Shown here: positions 25,241 through 34,659 of the stretch, in pieces
Layout of the letters: every line of letters begins with the position of its first letter
Position numbering within the stretch: position 1 is the stretch's first letter
Assembly: GCA_030647905.1 (NCBI GenBank)
Contig: JAUSJA010000012.1
Location: 1 to 64,000 of the forward strand
Direction: 5' to 3'
Origin: Gemmatimonadaceae bacterium
GTDB lineage: Bacteria > Gemmatimonadota > Gemmatimonadetes > Gemmatimonadales > Gemmatimonadaceae
Length of the DNA stretch: 64,000 bases
Translations under genes and position numbers: made by a program
The notes under the pieces: model-generated
What the model saw: only the letters and a program-made list of their open reading frames with translations
What the model was told of the DNA's origin: nothing
Database searches by the model: none

Positions 25241-26083
25241 TCAGACCTGCACTGTTGCCGAATTGTCGAGCGTGATCGTGATTCGCCCGCCCGACGGCAC
25301 GCATCCCTCGTAATTCGCGGTAGCCGCAGCAGCCCCTGCACCTGCCGCTGCGCCGGTCGCCGCGCCGATCACCGTGGACTTGGTGTCCTTGCCAAGCACC
25401 TGACCGACGATCGCGCCAACCGCAGCGCCGCCGACGACCTTCTGCACGTCCTTGCTCTTCGGCTGATTGCGAATGCGATCCACGTTCGCGTAGGTGGTGG
25501 TCGCGGTGATCGGATAGGTGCGCCCGCCGAAGGTCACGGAAACGACGCGGAATCCCATGCGAATCTCGTCGTTTACGTTCTCGCTGCGCTTCAGCTCGGT
25601 GATCTCGACCATCGCCGTCGCGCCGGCGGGGATGACAGCTCCATTCGAGCCCTGCACCGAGTTGCTCACGGTCGCACTGAACCGCTGGCCGACGCGATGC
25701 GTGTTGGTGCATACGCGGGAATTGGAGGTAAGGTTGATTTCCGAACCGGCCGGAATCGTCCCGAGAGCGCGCTCCGATCCGGTCGTTCCGCGTGTGACGA
25801 TGTTTCCGCTGGCGGGCGTCGTCGTACGCGGAGTCGTCCGCACGGGAGTTCTCACCGTGGCGCGGGGAGCGGTCGCCACCGGCGCACGAGTCGGTGCTGC
25901 AGTCGCCGGCACGTCCTGAAGCGCTGGCTGCGCCGCCGTGTCCTGATTGGCCATCTGCAGGTCACGATTCAACGCCGTGTCCTGCGCGAGCGTGTCGCTC
26001 TTCTTGTTGTCTACACATGCGCCCGCCAACAGCGCTGCCGAGAGCGCGAGCGGCGCACTCCAGCGAAAGATATATTTTGACAT
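25241..26083 (-). CDS. Glycine-zipper lipoprotein
   Basis: 280 residues from the ATG at 26083, which follows GGAGG by about 10 bases. A lipoprotein signal ends LLAGAC (Cys about 23). A long Thr/Pro/Ala/Arg linker (about 50-110) follows, then a beta-rich domain (GTIPAGSEINLTSNSRVCTN, FSATVSNSV, AVIPAGATAMVEITELKRS) and a glycine-zipper segment (GGAAVGAIVGQVLG, VIGAATGAAAGAGAAAA). Such proteins usually sit in or near the outer membrane; function unknown. The gene is divergent from the ABC transporter with 90 bp between. A far upstream in-frame start (26467) lies within that gene and was rejected. Confidence 0.75.
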   Translation of the reverse strand: MSKYIFRWSAPLALSAALLAGACVDNKKSDTLAQDTALNRDLQMANQDTAAQPALQDVPATAAPTRAPVATAPRATVRTPVRTTPRTTTPASGNIVTRGTTGSERALGTIPAGSEINLTSNSRVCTNTHRVGQRFSATVSNSVQGSNGAVIPAGATAMVEITELKRSENVNDEIRMGFRVVSVTFGGRTYPITATTTYANVDRIRNQPKSKDVQKVVGGAAVGAIVGQVLGKDTKSTVIGAATGAAAGAGAAAATANYEGCVPSGGRITITLDNSATVQV

Positions 26084-26173
26084 CAGGTCCAGCCTCCGTT
26101 GTGTGACGATTGTCCGAAATTCCTGCGGAACAAGTCTTTGGACGAGCTTAAAGCGCAATCGTCGTGCCATTTC

Positions 26174-27970
26174 ATGAAACAAATCAGGCGCCTTCTCCCC
26201 TACTATTCCCCGTATCGGGCCCAGCTGATCGCCGGGCTCGCGCTCGTAGTGGTCTCGACGGCCATCACAAGTGTGATACCCTGGCTTATCCGGCTGGCAA
26301 TAGACGGAATCCGCGCCGGCGCTGCGCTGAGCGGCACCTGGAAGCTTGCCGGTGGGATCGTGGGAGTCGCAATCGCCGGCGGCATCATGCGCTACGCCAT
26401 GCGCGAGTACATGAACGGGATCAGCCGGCTCATCGAATTCGATCTCCGCGACGACCTGTTCAGACACCTCGAGAAGCTCGACGCATCGTGGTTCGCGCGG
26501 AATCGTACCGGCGACATCATGGCCCGCCTCACGAACGACCTCGGAGCGGTCAGAATGGCCGCCGGCCCCGCCATCATGTACCTGATGAACACGATCGCCG
26601 GCGGCATTTTTGCGCTCGTCTTCATGCTGCGCATCGATCCGACCCTTACCGTCCTTGCTCTACTCCCGATGGTAGCTCTTCCCATCATCACCGCATGGCT
26701 TGGCAAAGCGATCCACCGCCGTTTCGAGTCGGTTCAGGAGCATTTCTCGACACTCACCACGCACGTGCAGGAAAACCTCACCGGTACGCGGATCGTCCGC
26801 GCCTACCGGCAGGAGAGCGCCGAGATCGCACGGTTCGGCGCTCTCAACGACGAGTACATGGCCCGCAACATGTCGCTCGCACGCCTCTACGGCACGATGC
26901 ACCCGATGTTCGCCCTCCTTGCTGGCGTGGCCGCCGTGGTGGTGCTGGGCCTTGGCGGGCTCCTCGTACTGCGTGGAAGGATCAGCGTCGGGTCTTTCGT
27001 CGCGTTTGGACTGTACCTCAACCTTCTGACGTGGCCTCTGATCGCGCTCGGATGGGTGATCAATCTCTTTCAGCGTGGCAGCGCGTCCATGGGGCGGCTG
27101 ACCGAGATTCTCGATGCCCGTCCATCACTTGATGAGCCCGACGCCGCATCAATGGTTCACCTCCCGCCGGCAATCGGCGGACGCTCGATCGAATTCCGAA
27201 ACGTCGGCTTCCACTATCCCGCGCCTCCCGGCGAGGAGCGGTGGGTTCTGCGCAATGTGAGCTTCGTCGTTCCCGCCGGCGCTACACTGGGCGTCGCCGG
27301 CGCGACCGGAAGCGGAAAGAGCGCGCTCATGGACCTCATCCCGCGCCTGCATGATCCGCAGGAAGGCGAGATACTGATGGACGGCGTGCCCATCCGCCAC
27401 GTTCCGCTCCATGAACTGCGGCGTGAGATCGGCTTCGTGCCGCAGGAGAGTCTCCTCTTCAGCGACACAATCGGCGCGAACCTTCGCTACGGAGGGGCAG
27501 ACGAAGCCGGGATGATGTGGGCGGCGCACGTCGCCCAGCTCGACGCTACCATCGAAAGCTTTCCCGGGAAATATGAAACGATGCTGGGTGAGCGCGGTAT
27601 CAATCTCTCCGGTGGCCAGAAGCAGCGGGCCTCGTTGGGCCGGGCACTGGCGCGCCGGCCGGCGATAATAGTGCTGGACGACGCGTTGAGCGCAGTTGAT
27701 ACTCATACCGAGGCGGAAATCCTGCGCGGCCTGCGCGACGCGCTCACGGCACGCACGGCGGTGATAGCCTCCCACCGCGTGAGCGCGATCCGCGACGCGA
27801 GCTGGATCATTGTGCTGGACGACGCCCGAATAGTCGAACAAGGGAGACACGACGACTTGATGATGGCCGAGGGCCGGTACTGGGCGCTGCTTAGAAGACA
27901 GCAGCTGGTGGAATCGATCGAAAGCGACGACGAGCAGAGCGTCGCCCTCCAGGAAGCGACCGGTGACTGA
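26174..27970 (+). CDS. ABC exporter, fused transmembrane and ATPase domains (MsbA/multidrug-type half transporter)
   Basis: 598 residues from the ATG at 26174: six-helix transmembrane domain (1-310), then the ATPase domain with Walker A GATGSGKS (376-383), Q-loop [10 protein letters not shown], signature LSGGQKQ (478-484) and switch His in ASHRVSA. The Walker B reads [12 protein letters not shown], so the catalytic Glu after the Walker B Asp is Asp503, as seen in the degenerate subunit of heterodimeric exporters such as BmrC. No partner half transporter is adjacent. Substrate unknown (lipid or drug by family). Its 3' end overlaps the kinase gene by 8 bp. Confidence 0.93.
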   Translation: MKQIRRLLPYYSPYRAQLIAGLALVVVSTAITSVIPWLIRLAIDGIRAGAALSGTWKLAGGIVGVAIAGGIMRYAMREYMNGISRLIEFDLRDDLFRHLEKLDASWFARNRTGDIMARLTNDLGAVRMAAGPAIMYLMNTIAGGIFALVFMLRIDPTLTVLALLPMVALPIITAWLGKAIHRRFESVQEHFSTLTTHVQENLTGTRIVRAYRQESAEIARFGALNDEYMARNMSLARLYGTMHPMFALLAGVAAVVVLGLGGLLVLRGRISVGSFVAFGLYLNLLTWPLIALGWVINLFQRGSASMGRLTEILDARPSLDEPDAASMVHLPPAIGGRSIEFRNVGFHYPAPPGEERWVLRNVSFVVPAGATLGVAGATGSGKSALMDLIPRLHDPQEGEILMDGVPIRHVPLHELRREIGFVPQESLLFSDTIGANLRYGGADEAGMMWAAHVAQLDATIESFPGKYETMLGERGINLSGGQKQRASLGRALARRPAIIVLDDALSAVDTHTEAEILRGLRDALTARTAVIASHRVSAIRDASWIIVLDDARIVEQGRHDDLMMAEGRYWALLRRQQLVESIESDDEQSVALQEATGD

Positions 27971-28793
27971 CGCCGGTCTCGCCAGGCCGGGTGCTTCGTT
28001 CATCGCCGCGAGCGATCGCGTAGCGCGCCTGCAAGCGGAGCTCGCCGAGGCGCAGCGCATCATCGCCGACCTGCGCGACCGCGACGCGCTGAAGACGCAG
28101 TCTCTTTCGAACATATCGCACGACCTTCGTACGCCTCTCACGGCAATCATCACTCACGCCGAGATACTCCGCGATGGAATACTCGGCGAGGTAAGCCCGA
28201 AGCAGAAGGAGAGCATCTCCGTCATCATCACGGGCGGTCGCCAACTGCTCGACATGATCGCCGAGATACTGATGCACGCGCGCGATTCGAGCGAGCCGCT
28301 TACCCTGGTCGAGTCGGAGTTCTCGCTTCACGACGTCGTCGAACAGGTGACGACGTTGAACGAGTCTCTCGTCGCGAGAAAGGGATTGACGCTGGAGCGC
28401 TACACGTCCACGGAGCTCCCTCCCATCCGCGGCGACCGGGACAAGGTCATCCACGTTCTCACGAATCTTCTCGGCAACGCATTCGAATTCACGCCGAGCG
28501 GCGGTCGGGTATGGGTGAACGCCTGCATGAGTCCCGAGGATCCGCAGGGGCTCGTGCTGATGGAGGTGGGCGACACCGGCCGCGGGATCGCCCCGGACCA
28601 TCACGAGCTCATTTTCCGCGAATTCGCTCAGGTGGACTCGTCGGCGTCGCGCGTGCATCACGGCACCGGGCTTGGCCTGACCATCGCGCGGCGGTTCGTT
28701 GAGCTGCATGGCGGCAGGATCTGGGTGGAGAGCGATCTCGGATGCGGGAGCCGGTTCTTCTTCACTCTCCCCGTCGGACGGCCCGCGGAATGA
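27963..28793 (+). CDS. Soluble sensor histidine kinase
   Basis: 276 residues starting at a GTG inside the end of the ABC transporter gene. A short N-terminal region with a coiled coil (about 18-45) leads into the HisKA domain, with phospho-acceptor His53 in [10 protein letters not shown]. The HATPase domain follows with N box [16 protein letters not shown], and [18 protein letters not shown]. No signal peptide, membrane helix or PAS domain is visible, so input must come from a partner protein or the coiled coil. It overlaps the response regulator start by 4 bp (ATGA), so they are a cognate pair by position. Confidence 0.92.
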   Translation: MTDAGLARPGASFIAASDRVARLQAELAEAQRIIADLRDRDALKTQSLSNISHDLRTPLTAIITHAEILRDGILGEVSPKQKESISVIITGGRQLLDMIAEILMHARDSSEPLTLVESEFSLHDVVEQVTTLNESLVARKGLTLERYTSTELPPIRGDRDKVIHVLTNLLGNAFEFTPSGGRVWVNACMSPEDPQGLVLMEVGDTGRGIAPDHHELIFREFAQVDSSASRVHHGTGLGLTIARRFVELHGGRIWVESDLGCGSRFFFTLPVGRPAE

Positions 28794-29152
28794 ACGGCCG
28801 TGTGCTGCTCGTCGAGGACAGCCCGATGATCAGCGGCGCCCTCAGAATGCTGCTCGAGGCCGGCGGTTTCGAAGTGACCCTCGCAACGACCGCGGCCGAG
28901 GCGATGGCGTGGAGCGGCCCGGAGCGCGCGGACGTGATGCTGCTGGACATCGGGCTTCCCGATGCGGACGGATTGTCGGTGATCGGCGCGCTCGACGCGC
29001 GCGGGCTCAGGCCGGTGACCACATACGCGATGACGGGACACGGCGACGCGGCGACGCGTGAGCGCTGCCTCGCCGCCGGATGTGACGACGTGCTGCTCAA
29101 GCCGGTGCCAGTCCAGCAATTGCTTCGCATCGTATCCGAAGCGGTGGCGTGA
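28790..29152 (+). CDS. Single-domain response regulator (receiver only)
   Basis: 120 residues from the ATG at 28790, which overlaps the kinase stop. It is a lone receiver domain: acidic pair Glu9/Asp10, phospho-acceptor Asp53 ([13 protein letters not shown]), Thr82 and Lys104 (LLKP). No DNA-binding or enzymatic output domain is present, so it must act by protein contact, possibly on the co-encoded exporter or phosphodiesterase. The stop overlaps the next gene's GTG start. Confidence 0.92.
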   Translation: MNGRVLLVEDSPMISGALRMLLEAGGFEVTLATTAAEAMAWSGPERADVMLLDIGLPDADGLSVIGALDARGLRPVTTYAMTGHGDAATRERCLAAGCDDVLLKPVPVQQLLRIVSEAVA

Positions 29153-30900
29153 CGGAGCGGCGCGCGTATCAACGCGCGGGCCCGCTCCTGCGCTGGTACT
29201 ACGCGACCAAGTACCGCCTGTTCAACCGGGAGCGCCGGCCCCACGACGGGCGCCGCGGTGTCATCATGCTGCAGGTAGACGCGCTGGCGTATGCCGACCT
29301 GAGGCGAGCGATAGACCGCGGCTTCTGTCCTACCATCGAGCGCCTTCTGCGCGAGAGCGACTTCACGCTGCGGCGGTGGTTCTGCGGCCTTCCGTCGGCG
29401 ACGCCCTATTGCCAGGCAGGAATCTTTCACGGCGAGAACCCGGGGATTCCGGCATTCCGCTTCTACGACAAGCCGGCGCGGAAGATCATCACCTGCAACG
29501 CTTCGGACGGCGTGCAGTACATCCGCGACCGGATCAAGTCGCCGGGGGCGCTGGCCGGCGGATCGAGCTATGTGAACCTGATGGACGGCGACGCGCAGAC
29601 GGTTGCGTTCACGGTGGCGACGCGGGAGCGCATGTCGGTCTACCAGCGGCTTGGCGGCGGGCGCATGGCAATGCTCATCGTTCTGCATCCAATCCGCATC
29701 GCGCGAATGGTTGTTCAGAGCGTGCTCGAGTACCTGCTGGAAGAATGGGAGCGGCTGCGTGGCGAGCTCGCGCGGCAGGCGACGCACTCCGAGGGCATTT
29801 TTCCATTCATCAGAATCCTGAGCAACGTCATCATCCGCGAGCTGCAAACGATGGCGATACTGCTCGACGTTTATCTCGGCGTGCCGGTGATCTACAGCAC
29901 GTTCATGCAATATGACGAGCTCGCGCATCATTTCGGGCCGTCGAGCAAGCAGGCGCTGAGCGACCTGAGGCGCACTGACGCGCGAATCTCCGAGATATGG
30001 CGCATGGCACGACTGGCGGGCGGTCGCCAGTACGATCTCGTGATTCTCTCCGACCACGGAATGACTCCCGCGCAGAGCTATCGTGTGCAATTCCGCGAAT
30101 CGCTCGGCGCCACCGTGGAGAGGATGCTCGACGGCGACGTTCTCGCGAGTCATTCGGAGGCGAGCGAGTACGCGCACATAGGTCCGGAGGTAATCGAAGC
30201 GGTTGCCGTCATCACGCCCCCGGCGAGGGAGCGCACGCGGCGCGCGCTCCGGCTGGTGCGCGACTGGCTCCGCAGCCGTTATGGGCTACGGGAGATAATC
30301 CTTCCGGAAAAGTACCGCGTCGCCGCCACGCACGACGTCGTCGTGACATACAGCTCGTGCCTCGCGTTGCTCTACTTCGCAGCCGACGCGCGTCAACTCA
30401 TGCTCAGCGATATCCTCGGCGATCCGCGCCGGCGGCGGCTCTATTCGGGTCTGCTCGACCACGACGGAATCGGCCTGATCATCACGCGCACGCCCGAAGG
30501 CGTTCATGTCGAGGGAAAGGCGGGCAAGGCACTGCTGAAAGACGGGGCCGTGCGCGTCGTCGAAGGCCGGAATCCGATGGATCCCTACGGTACGGAGAGC
30601 TACGTCGTGAACGCCGTGGAGTATCTCGCGACGCAGTCAAACGCCGGCGATTGCATCCTTTTCGGCGCGTACGATGGCTACGACATCGTGTCGTTCGACG
30701 ACCAGGTCGGTGCGCACGGCTCGGCCGGAGGCGATCAGGTGTACCCCTTCATCATCGCACCGTCATGGCTCGGCCTCGCCGACGAGACTCTCGAAGACGC
30801 GCGGGACATTCATCGTGCCGTGTTGTTGAGGTATTCCGATCCTTCAGTGGATCGAGGAAGAGCATCGAGCCCGATGCAGGATAGATCCGCTACGATTTGA
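29149..30900 (+). CDS. Alkaline phosphatase superfamily (type I phosphodiesterase/nucleotide pyrophosphatase-like) protein
   Basis: 583 residues from a GTG that overlaps the response regulator stop. Metal-binding and active-site features of the superfamily: MLQVDALAYADL (Asp44), nucleophile region GLPSATPYCQAGI (Ser83/Thr85), MQYDELAHHFGP (Asp256, His260), LVILSDHGMT (Asp302, His303) and GAHGSAGG (His near 523). An alpha-helical insert (about 180-245, with VLEYLLEEWERL) lies between nucleophile and metal sites. No signal peptide is visible; the basic N-terminus (RRAYQRAGPLLRWYYATKYRL) could touch membranes. Substrate unknown. The 3' end overlaps the convergent gene by 11 bp. Confidence 0.85.
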   Translation: MTERRAYQRAGPLLRWYYATKYRLFNRERRPHDGRRGVIMLQVDALAYADLRRAIDRGFCPTIERLLRESDFTLRRWFCGLPSATPYCQAGIFHGENPGIPAFRFYDKPARKIITCNASDGVQYIRDRIKSPGALAGGSSYVNLMDGDAQTVAFTVATRERMSVYQRLGGGRMAMLIVLHPIRIARMVVQSVLEYLLEEWERLRGELARQATHSEGIFPFIRILSNVIIRELQTMAILLDVYLGVPVIYSTFMQYDELAHHFGPSSKQALSDLRRTDARISEIWRMARLAGGRQYDLVILSDHGMTPAQSYRVQFRESLGATVERMLDGDVLASHSEASEYAHIGPEVIEAVAVITPPARERTRRALRLVRDWLRSRYGLREIILPEKYRVAATHDVVVTYSSCLALLYFAADARQLMLSDILGDPRRRRLYSGLLDHDGIGLIITRTPEGVHVEGKAGKALLKDGAVRVVEGRNPMDPYGTESYVVNAVEYLATQSNAGDCILFGAYDGYDIVSFDDQVGAHGSAGGDQVYPFIIAPSWLGLADETLEDARDIHRAVLLRYSDPSVDRGRASSPMQDRSATI

Positions 30901-31267
30901 GAGTGCTTGCTTCGGGATGGCCCACGATCGTACGGAACTCCGAAGCCGAGAGTCGCTCGGGCTCGAACTGCTCCCCAGCCCGCTTCATCACGCCCTGCAC
31001 TACCGCGTCCACCGTCAGCAACGGAGCGTCTGCCTCGGCGGTGACTTCCACTTCCCACTTTCCGCGCTCGGGACCTTTCAGCGTGTTGCGATAACTGGCG
31101 CTGTACACGGTGTGCCGCCCCTGCAGAGGCACGCTTGCCGCTATGACGGCGGCGCCCGTCTCGACACCGCTCTGCCTGATCGGGGGAAAAAGGTGCACCA
31201 TCTCGACGTTTTCCGTGCCAACCCTGTCGGCGATCTCCCTCAGAAAACGCTCGGTCGTTTCGATCAT
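30890..31267 (-). CDS. Conserved-looking protein of unknown function
   Basis: 125 residues, not recognised. It begins with a helical stretch (TTERFLREIADRVGTENVEMVHLFPP) and continues with alternating strands (TGAAVIAASVPL, HTVYSASYRNTLKG, KWEVEVTAEADAPLLTVDAVVQGVMKRAGE). No signal or membrane segment. The start ATG overlaps the stop of the ornithine-cyclodeaminase-type gene by 4 bp (ATGA), suggesting a common function. It is the last gene of the long minus-strand run starting at corA. Confidence 0.65.
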   Translation of the reverse strand: MIETTERFLREIADRVGTENVEMVHLFPPIRQSGVETGAAVIAASVPLQGRHTVYSASYRNTLKGPERGKWEVEVTAEADAPLLTVDAVVQGVMKRAGEQFEPERLSASEFRTIVGHPEASTLKS

Positions 31268-32358
31268 CTCGTTTGCGTGCCTCTGGCTGTAATCTCGCGC
31301 TCGACGTAGAGCCGCAGAATGTGCATGAAATCCTGCGCGTTCGTCACGACGCCGAACGCCTGATGCGTGCCCCGGTCCTTGAGCTTGCTCACCACGAACT
31401 CCGACGAGTCCACGCAGATCGTGGGCAGCTCGCGCAGAGCTCCATCCTCACCCGACACGAATGCGGGCAGCATGTTGCCGGTAGCGATGGCGTGGAGCGC
31501 GGTCGCGACGAGGATCGCCATCGTCGCTTTCGTCGTGTGGCGTCTCATCGCGTCCTGCCCGGCGAGTGCGTCGGTGATCACTTCCGGCAGCGGGCCGTCG
31601 TCGCGGATCGAGCCGGTGAGGACGAAGGGCACGCCGCAAGTGACGAGCGCATGCATGATTCCGTGCCTGATGAGGCCACTCTTCACCGCCGCGGCGATCG
31701 AGCCGGCGGCGCGGACCTGGTTGATCGCGCGCATGTGCAATCCGTGTCCGCCGGGAGTAGCGACGCACGTACGAGTCATGCCGAGGGTCGTGCCGAAGAT
31801 CGAGGCCTCGATGTCGTGAACCGCGACCGCATTCCCCGCCAGCAGCGCAGCGACGAATCCGTTCTCGATGAACCACACCATGTCGGTGCGGGCCCGCGCG
31901 TGCACCAGCGCCGGACCCGTGACCCAGATGGGATATCCGCCACGGTCGCGCTCATCGAGAAGAATCTGAGCCATCAGCGAGTAGTCTATCGGCTTCTCGC
32001 GCGATACCTCGCTCGTCATGAACCTGAATTCGTCGCCGTCGCCCGCGCCGGCCATCGAGTGCACGTAAATCCCTTCCGAGCCGTCTTCCGCTCTTCCCAC
32101 CGCTATGCGGTCTCCCGCTTTCACCCGCCGTCCTTCGCGAATCCAGAGATCCCCATGGGGGTCGAGGAACAGCGCGGCATCCATCCGCGGCTCGCGCGGA
32201 AGCCGCCATTGTCCGCCAATGCGCACCCATGTCGGCAGGTTCGTCGTCGAAAAGAATCGCTCCGGAAGAACTCCATCGGCCGGCGCTTCGACGAACGTTG
32301 CGTCCGGCGCGCCAGCGAGCGCGGCGGAGCTGAAGTCGGGTGTGGAAAGAATTGACAC
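31264..32358 (-). CDS. TIGR00300/ArgZ-type ornithine cyclodeaminase-like domain protein, lacking the N-terminal LOR/SDH domain
   Basis: 364 residues from a GTG. Nearly the whole protein matches the C-terminal domain of the TIGR00300 family (archaeal ornithine cyclodeaminase, C-terminal half of cyanobacterial ArgZ/AgrE): PADGVLPERFFSTTNLPTWV, FMTSEVSRE, AALLAGNAVAVHDIEASIFGT, GIMHALV, PFVLTGSIRDDGPLPEVITDA, MLPAFV and VSKLKDRGTHQAFGVVTNA. Full-length relatives carry about 100 further N-terminal residues (LOR/SDH region); here only about 20 residues precede the core. The likely chemistry is NAD-dependent conversion of ornithine to proline, but this is untested for the short form. Confidence 0.8.
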   Translation of the reverse strand: MSILSTPDFSSAALAGAPDATFVEAPADGVLPERFFSTTNLPTWVRIGGQWRLPREPRMDAALFLDPHGDLWIREGRRVKAGDRIAVGRAEDGSEGIYVHSMAGAGDGDEFRFMTSEVSREKPIDYSLMAQILLDERDRGGYPIWVTGPALVHARARTDMVWFIENGFVAALLAGNAVAVHDIEASIFGTTLGMTRTCVATPGGHGLHMRAINQVRAAGSIAAAVKSGLIRHGIMHALVTCGVPFVLTGSIRDDGPLPEVITDALAGQDAMRRHTTKATMAILVATALHAIATGNMLPAFVSGEDGALRELPTICVDSSEFVVSKLKDRGTHQAFGVVTNAQDFMHILRLYVEREITARGTQTR

Positions 32359-32379
32359 GCCTAAAGATGATCCACTGGT

Positions 32380-34653
32380 CTACAGCAGCGCCACGGGATC
32401 GCGGTCGAGCGTGACGCGGAGTGCCGCAGGAACCGGGAATCTCTCCATGAAATAGCGGCCCACGCGCGTCAGATCGGCGGAGTTCTGCGATTTCAGGAGC
32501 ACGTGCCATCTCCACCGCGTCTTCACCCTTTCGATCGGGCATGGCGCCGGTCCCACGAGTGCGATGTCACCGGCCGTTCGGGCATCGAGCAACTCGCGGA
32601 TCCAGTCGGCGCCCTTCGTCGCGAGATCAGCGGTAGCGCGGGCGTTCGTTCCGCTGAAGACAATGTTCGCGAGACGCAGATTGGGCGGGTACGGGGGGTT
32701 GATCCGACCCTCCAGCTCCTCGCGCACGAAGGTCGCGTAATCGTGCGTGAGCGCGCATCGGACGGCGTGGTGCGCCGGCACACGCGTCTGGATCAGCACC
32801 TTCCCGCCCTTCGGCCCGCGACCCGCACGCCCGGCAACCTGGCTCAGCAGCTGGAAGCACCGCTCCGACGCGCGAAAATCGGGAAGGTTGATGCCCACGT
32901 CGGCATCCACTACCCCCACCAGCGTCACGTTCGGAAAATCGAGCCCCTTGGCGATCATCTGCGTGCCGAGAAGAATGTCCACCTCCCCGCTCGCCACCCG
33001 GTCCAGTATCTCGGCGTGCGCCCACTTGCCGCTGGTCGTGTCCACGTCCATGCGCGCAATTCGCGCCGTCGGAAACCGCTCGCTGAGCAGCCGCTCGACC
33101 TGCTGAGTGCCGAGCCCGCGATGCTTCAGTGTCTGGCCGCCGCACCGCACGCACTCCGCGCGCAACGGCTCCTGGTGCGCGCAATAGTGACAGAGGAGTC
33201 GCTCCGGCGCGCGATGGTGCGTCAGTGTGATGCTGCAGTTGGGACACACCACGACGTCGCCGCAGTCGTTGCACTGTACGAACGACGAGTATCCCCGGCG
33301 GTTGAGAAGCAGGATGCTCTGCTCCTTCCTTCGCAGCGTCTCGGAAAGCGCCCGGTCCAGCTCTTCGCGGATTACCGCAGAATACCCCGTGCCAGGCCCC
33401 GTGCTGCTGTCGGGCATCGGTGCTACGCGGTGTCGCAAATCCACCACTTCCACTCCCGGCAAACGCCCGCCGCCGACTCGATCGGGGAGTGTCAGTAGCG
33501 TGTATTTCCCCGCGGTCGCGTTGGTCCACGATTCGAGTGAGGGCGTCGCGCTGCCGAGTACGACTATCGCTCCTTCCGCTCTCGCGCGGACGATCGCCAC
33601 CTCGCGCGCGTGATAGCGCGGCGTCTCCCCCTGTTTATAGCTGGACTCGTGCTCCTCGTCCACAATGATCGCGCCGAGGTTTTCGAGAGGCGCGAACACG
33701 GCGGAGCGCGCACCGACGGCGATGCGCCTGTCGCCGCGCTTGAGCGCCAGCCATGCGTCGTAGCGCTCCCCGTCACTCAGCGCCGAATGCAGCACAGCGA
33801 TCCTGTCACCGAAAACCGCGCGGAACCTGTCCACCGTCTGGGGTGTCAACGCGATCTCGGGAACGAGAACGATCGCCGTCTGCCCGCGCCGGTCCACTAT
33901 CTCGCGCAGCAGCTCGATGTAGACGAGTGTCTTTCCGCTTCCGGTGATCCCGTGAAGAAGAAATACCTCGCCGGGCGATGCCGTGGTGAGCTTCTCGATG
34001 GCCGCGGATTGTGGTTCTGTCGGCACGTGTGGACGCGGCGCTTCGCCCGCCCTCAGCGCGAACGGATCGCGATCCACTTCCTCGGCATCTATCTGGATGA
34101 GGCCGCGCTTCTCCAGGGATTTCAGCACCGACGGTGAGAAGGCGAGCTGTTGCAGCAGATGCTCGAGCGTGCTCGTCCCGCCGAGCGACTCCAGCATCTC
34201 GAAGACGGCCCGCTGCTGCGGCGCTCTCGCGAACGCCTTGTCGCGGTGCATCAGCGTCGGCAGATCCTCCCGGAGGCGGACGACGCGATGCGTCTTTCGC
34301 GACGGCCGCGGCTGCGCTGCGCCGGTGAGCGACGCGGGAAGAGCGGTGCGCAGGGCGAGACCGAACGGTACGACGTAATAGTCGGCCATCCACCTGCAGA
34401 GCGCGATCATTGATTCACTGAGGGCCGGCGTGTCGTCGGGTACCTCAATGATGCGCTTCACCTTTTTCGGCAGGCTCGCCGGATCGGCCGGCCCGAGGCA
34501 GATGCCGATCTCTTTTCGGTTGCGGAAGGGTACGACGACGCGCGATCCGGCGAGTGGAATTCGCTCCGACTCCGGATTCAGCTCGTAGGTGAACGTCTGG
34601 AAGAGCGGGACCGGAAGCGCTACTTCCACCAGCCCCGTTGGCTCGGAGGTCAT
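32380..34653 (-). CDS. priA: Primosomal protein N' (replication restart helicase PriA)
   Basis: 3'-to-5' DNA helicase that recognises stalled forks and reloads the replisome. 757 residues: N-terminal fork-binding domain (VPLFQTFTYEL, GSRVVVPFRNRKEIG), helicase core with Walker A LLHGITGSGKT, DEEHESSYKQ, GSATPSLES, then the zinc-binding Cys cluster (CNDCGDVVVCPNC, CHYC, CVRCGG), ILLGTQMIAKGLDFPNVTLVGV and QVAGRAGRG. All parts are present. It follows the dipeptide epimerase by 6 bp and precedes the cyclodeaminase-type gene by 21 bp. Confidence 0.96.
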   Translation of the reverse strand: MTSEPTGLVEVALPVPLFQTFTYELNPESERIPLAGSRVVVPFRNRKEIGICLGPADPASLPKKVKRIIEVPDDTPALSESMIALCRWMADYYVVPFGLALRTALPASLTGAAQPRPSRKTHRVVRLREDLPTLMHRDKAFARAPQQRAVFEMLESLGGTSTLEHLLQQLAFSPSVLKSLEKRGLIQIDAEEVDRDPFALRAGEAPRPHVPTEPQSAAIEKLTTASPGEVFLLHGITGSGKTLVYIELLREIVDRRGQTAIVLVPEIALTPQTVDRFRAVFGDRIAVLHSALSDGERYDAWLALKRGDRRIAVGARSAVFAPLENLGAIIVDEEHESSYKQGETPRYHAREVAIVRARAEGAIVVLGSATPSLESWTNATAGKYTLLTLPDRVGGGRLPGVEVVDLRHRVAPMPDSSTGPGTGYSAVIREELDRALSETLRRKEQSILLLNRRGYSSFVQCNDCGDVVVCPNCSITLTHHRAPERLLCHYCAHQEPLRAECVRCGGQTLKHRGLGTQQVERLLSERFPTARIARMDVDTTSGKWAHAEILDRVASGEVDILLGTQMIAKGLDFPNVTLVGVVDADVGINLPDFRASERCFQLLSQVAGRAGRGPKGGKVLIQTRVPAHHAVRCALTHDYATFVREELEGRINPPYPPNLRLANIVFSGTNARATADLATKGADWIRELLDARTAGDIALVGPAPCPIERVKTRWRWHVLLKSQNSADLTRVGRYFMERFPVPAALRVTLDRDPVALL

Positions 34654-34659
34654 GACCCG

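Noticed and set aside
26084-26467. N-terminal extension of the glycine-zipper lipoprotein
   Set aside because: It runs antisense into the ABC transporter gene and would bury the lipoprotein signal; the ATG at 26083 has GGAGG.
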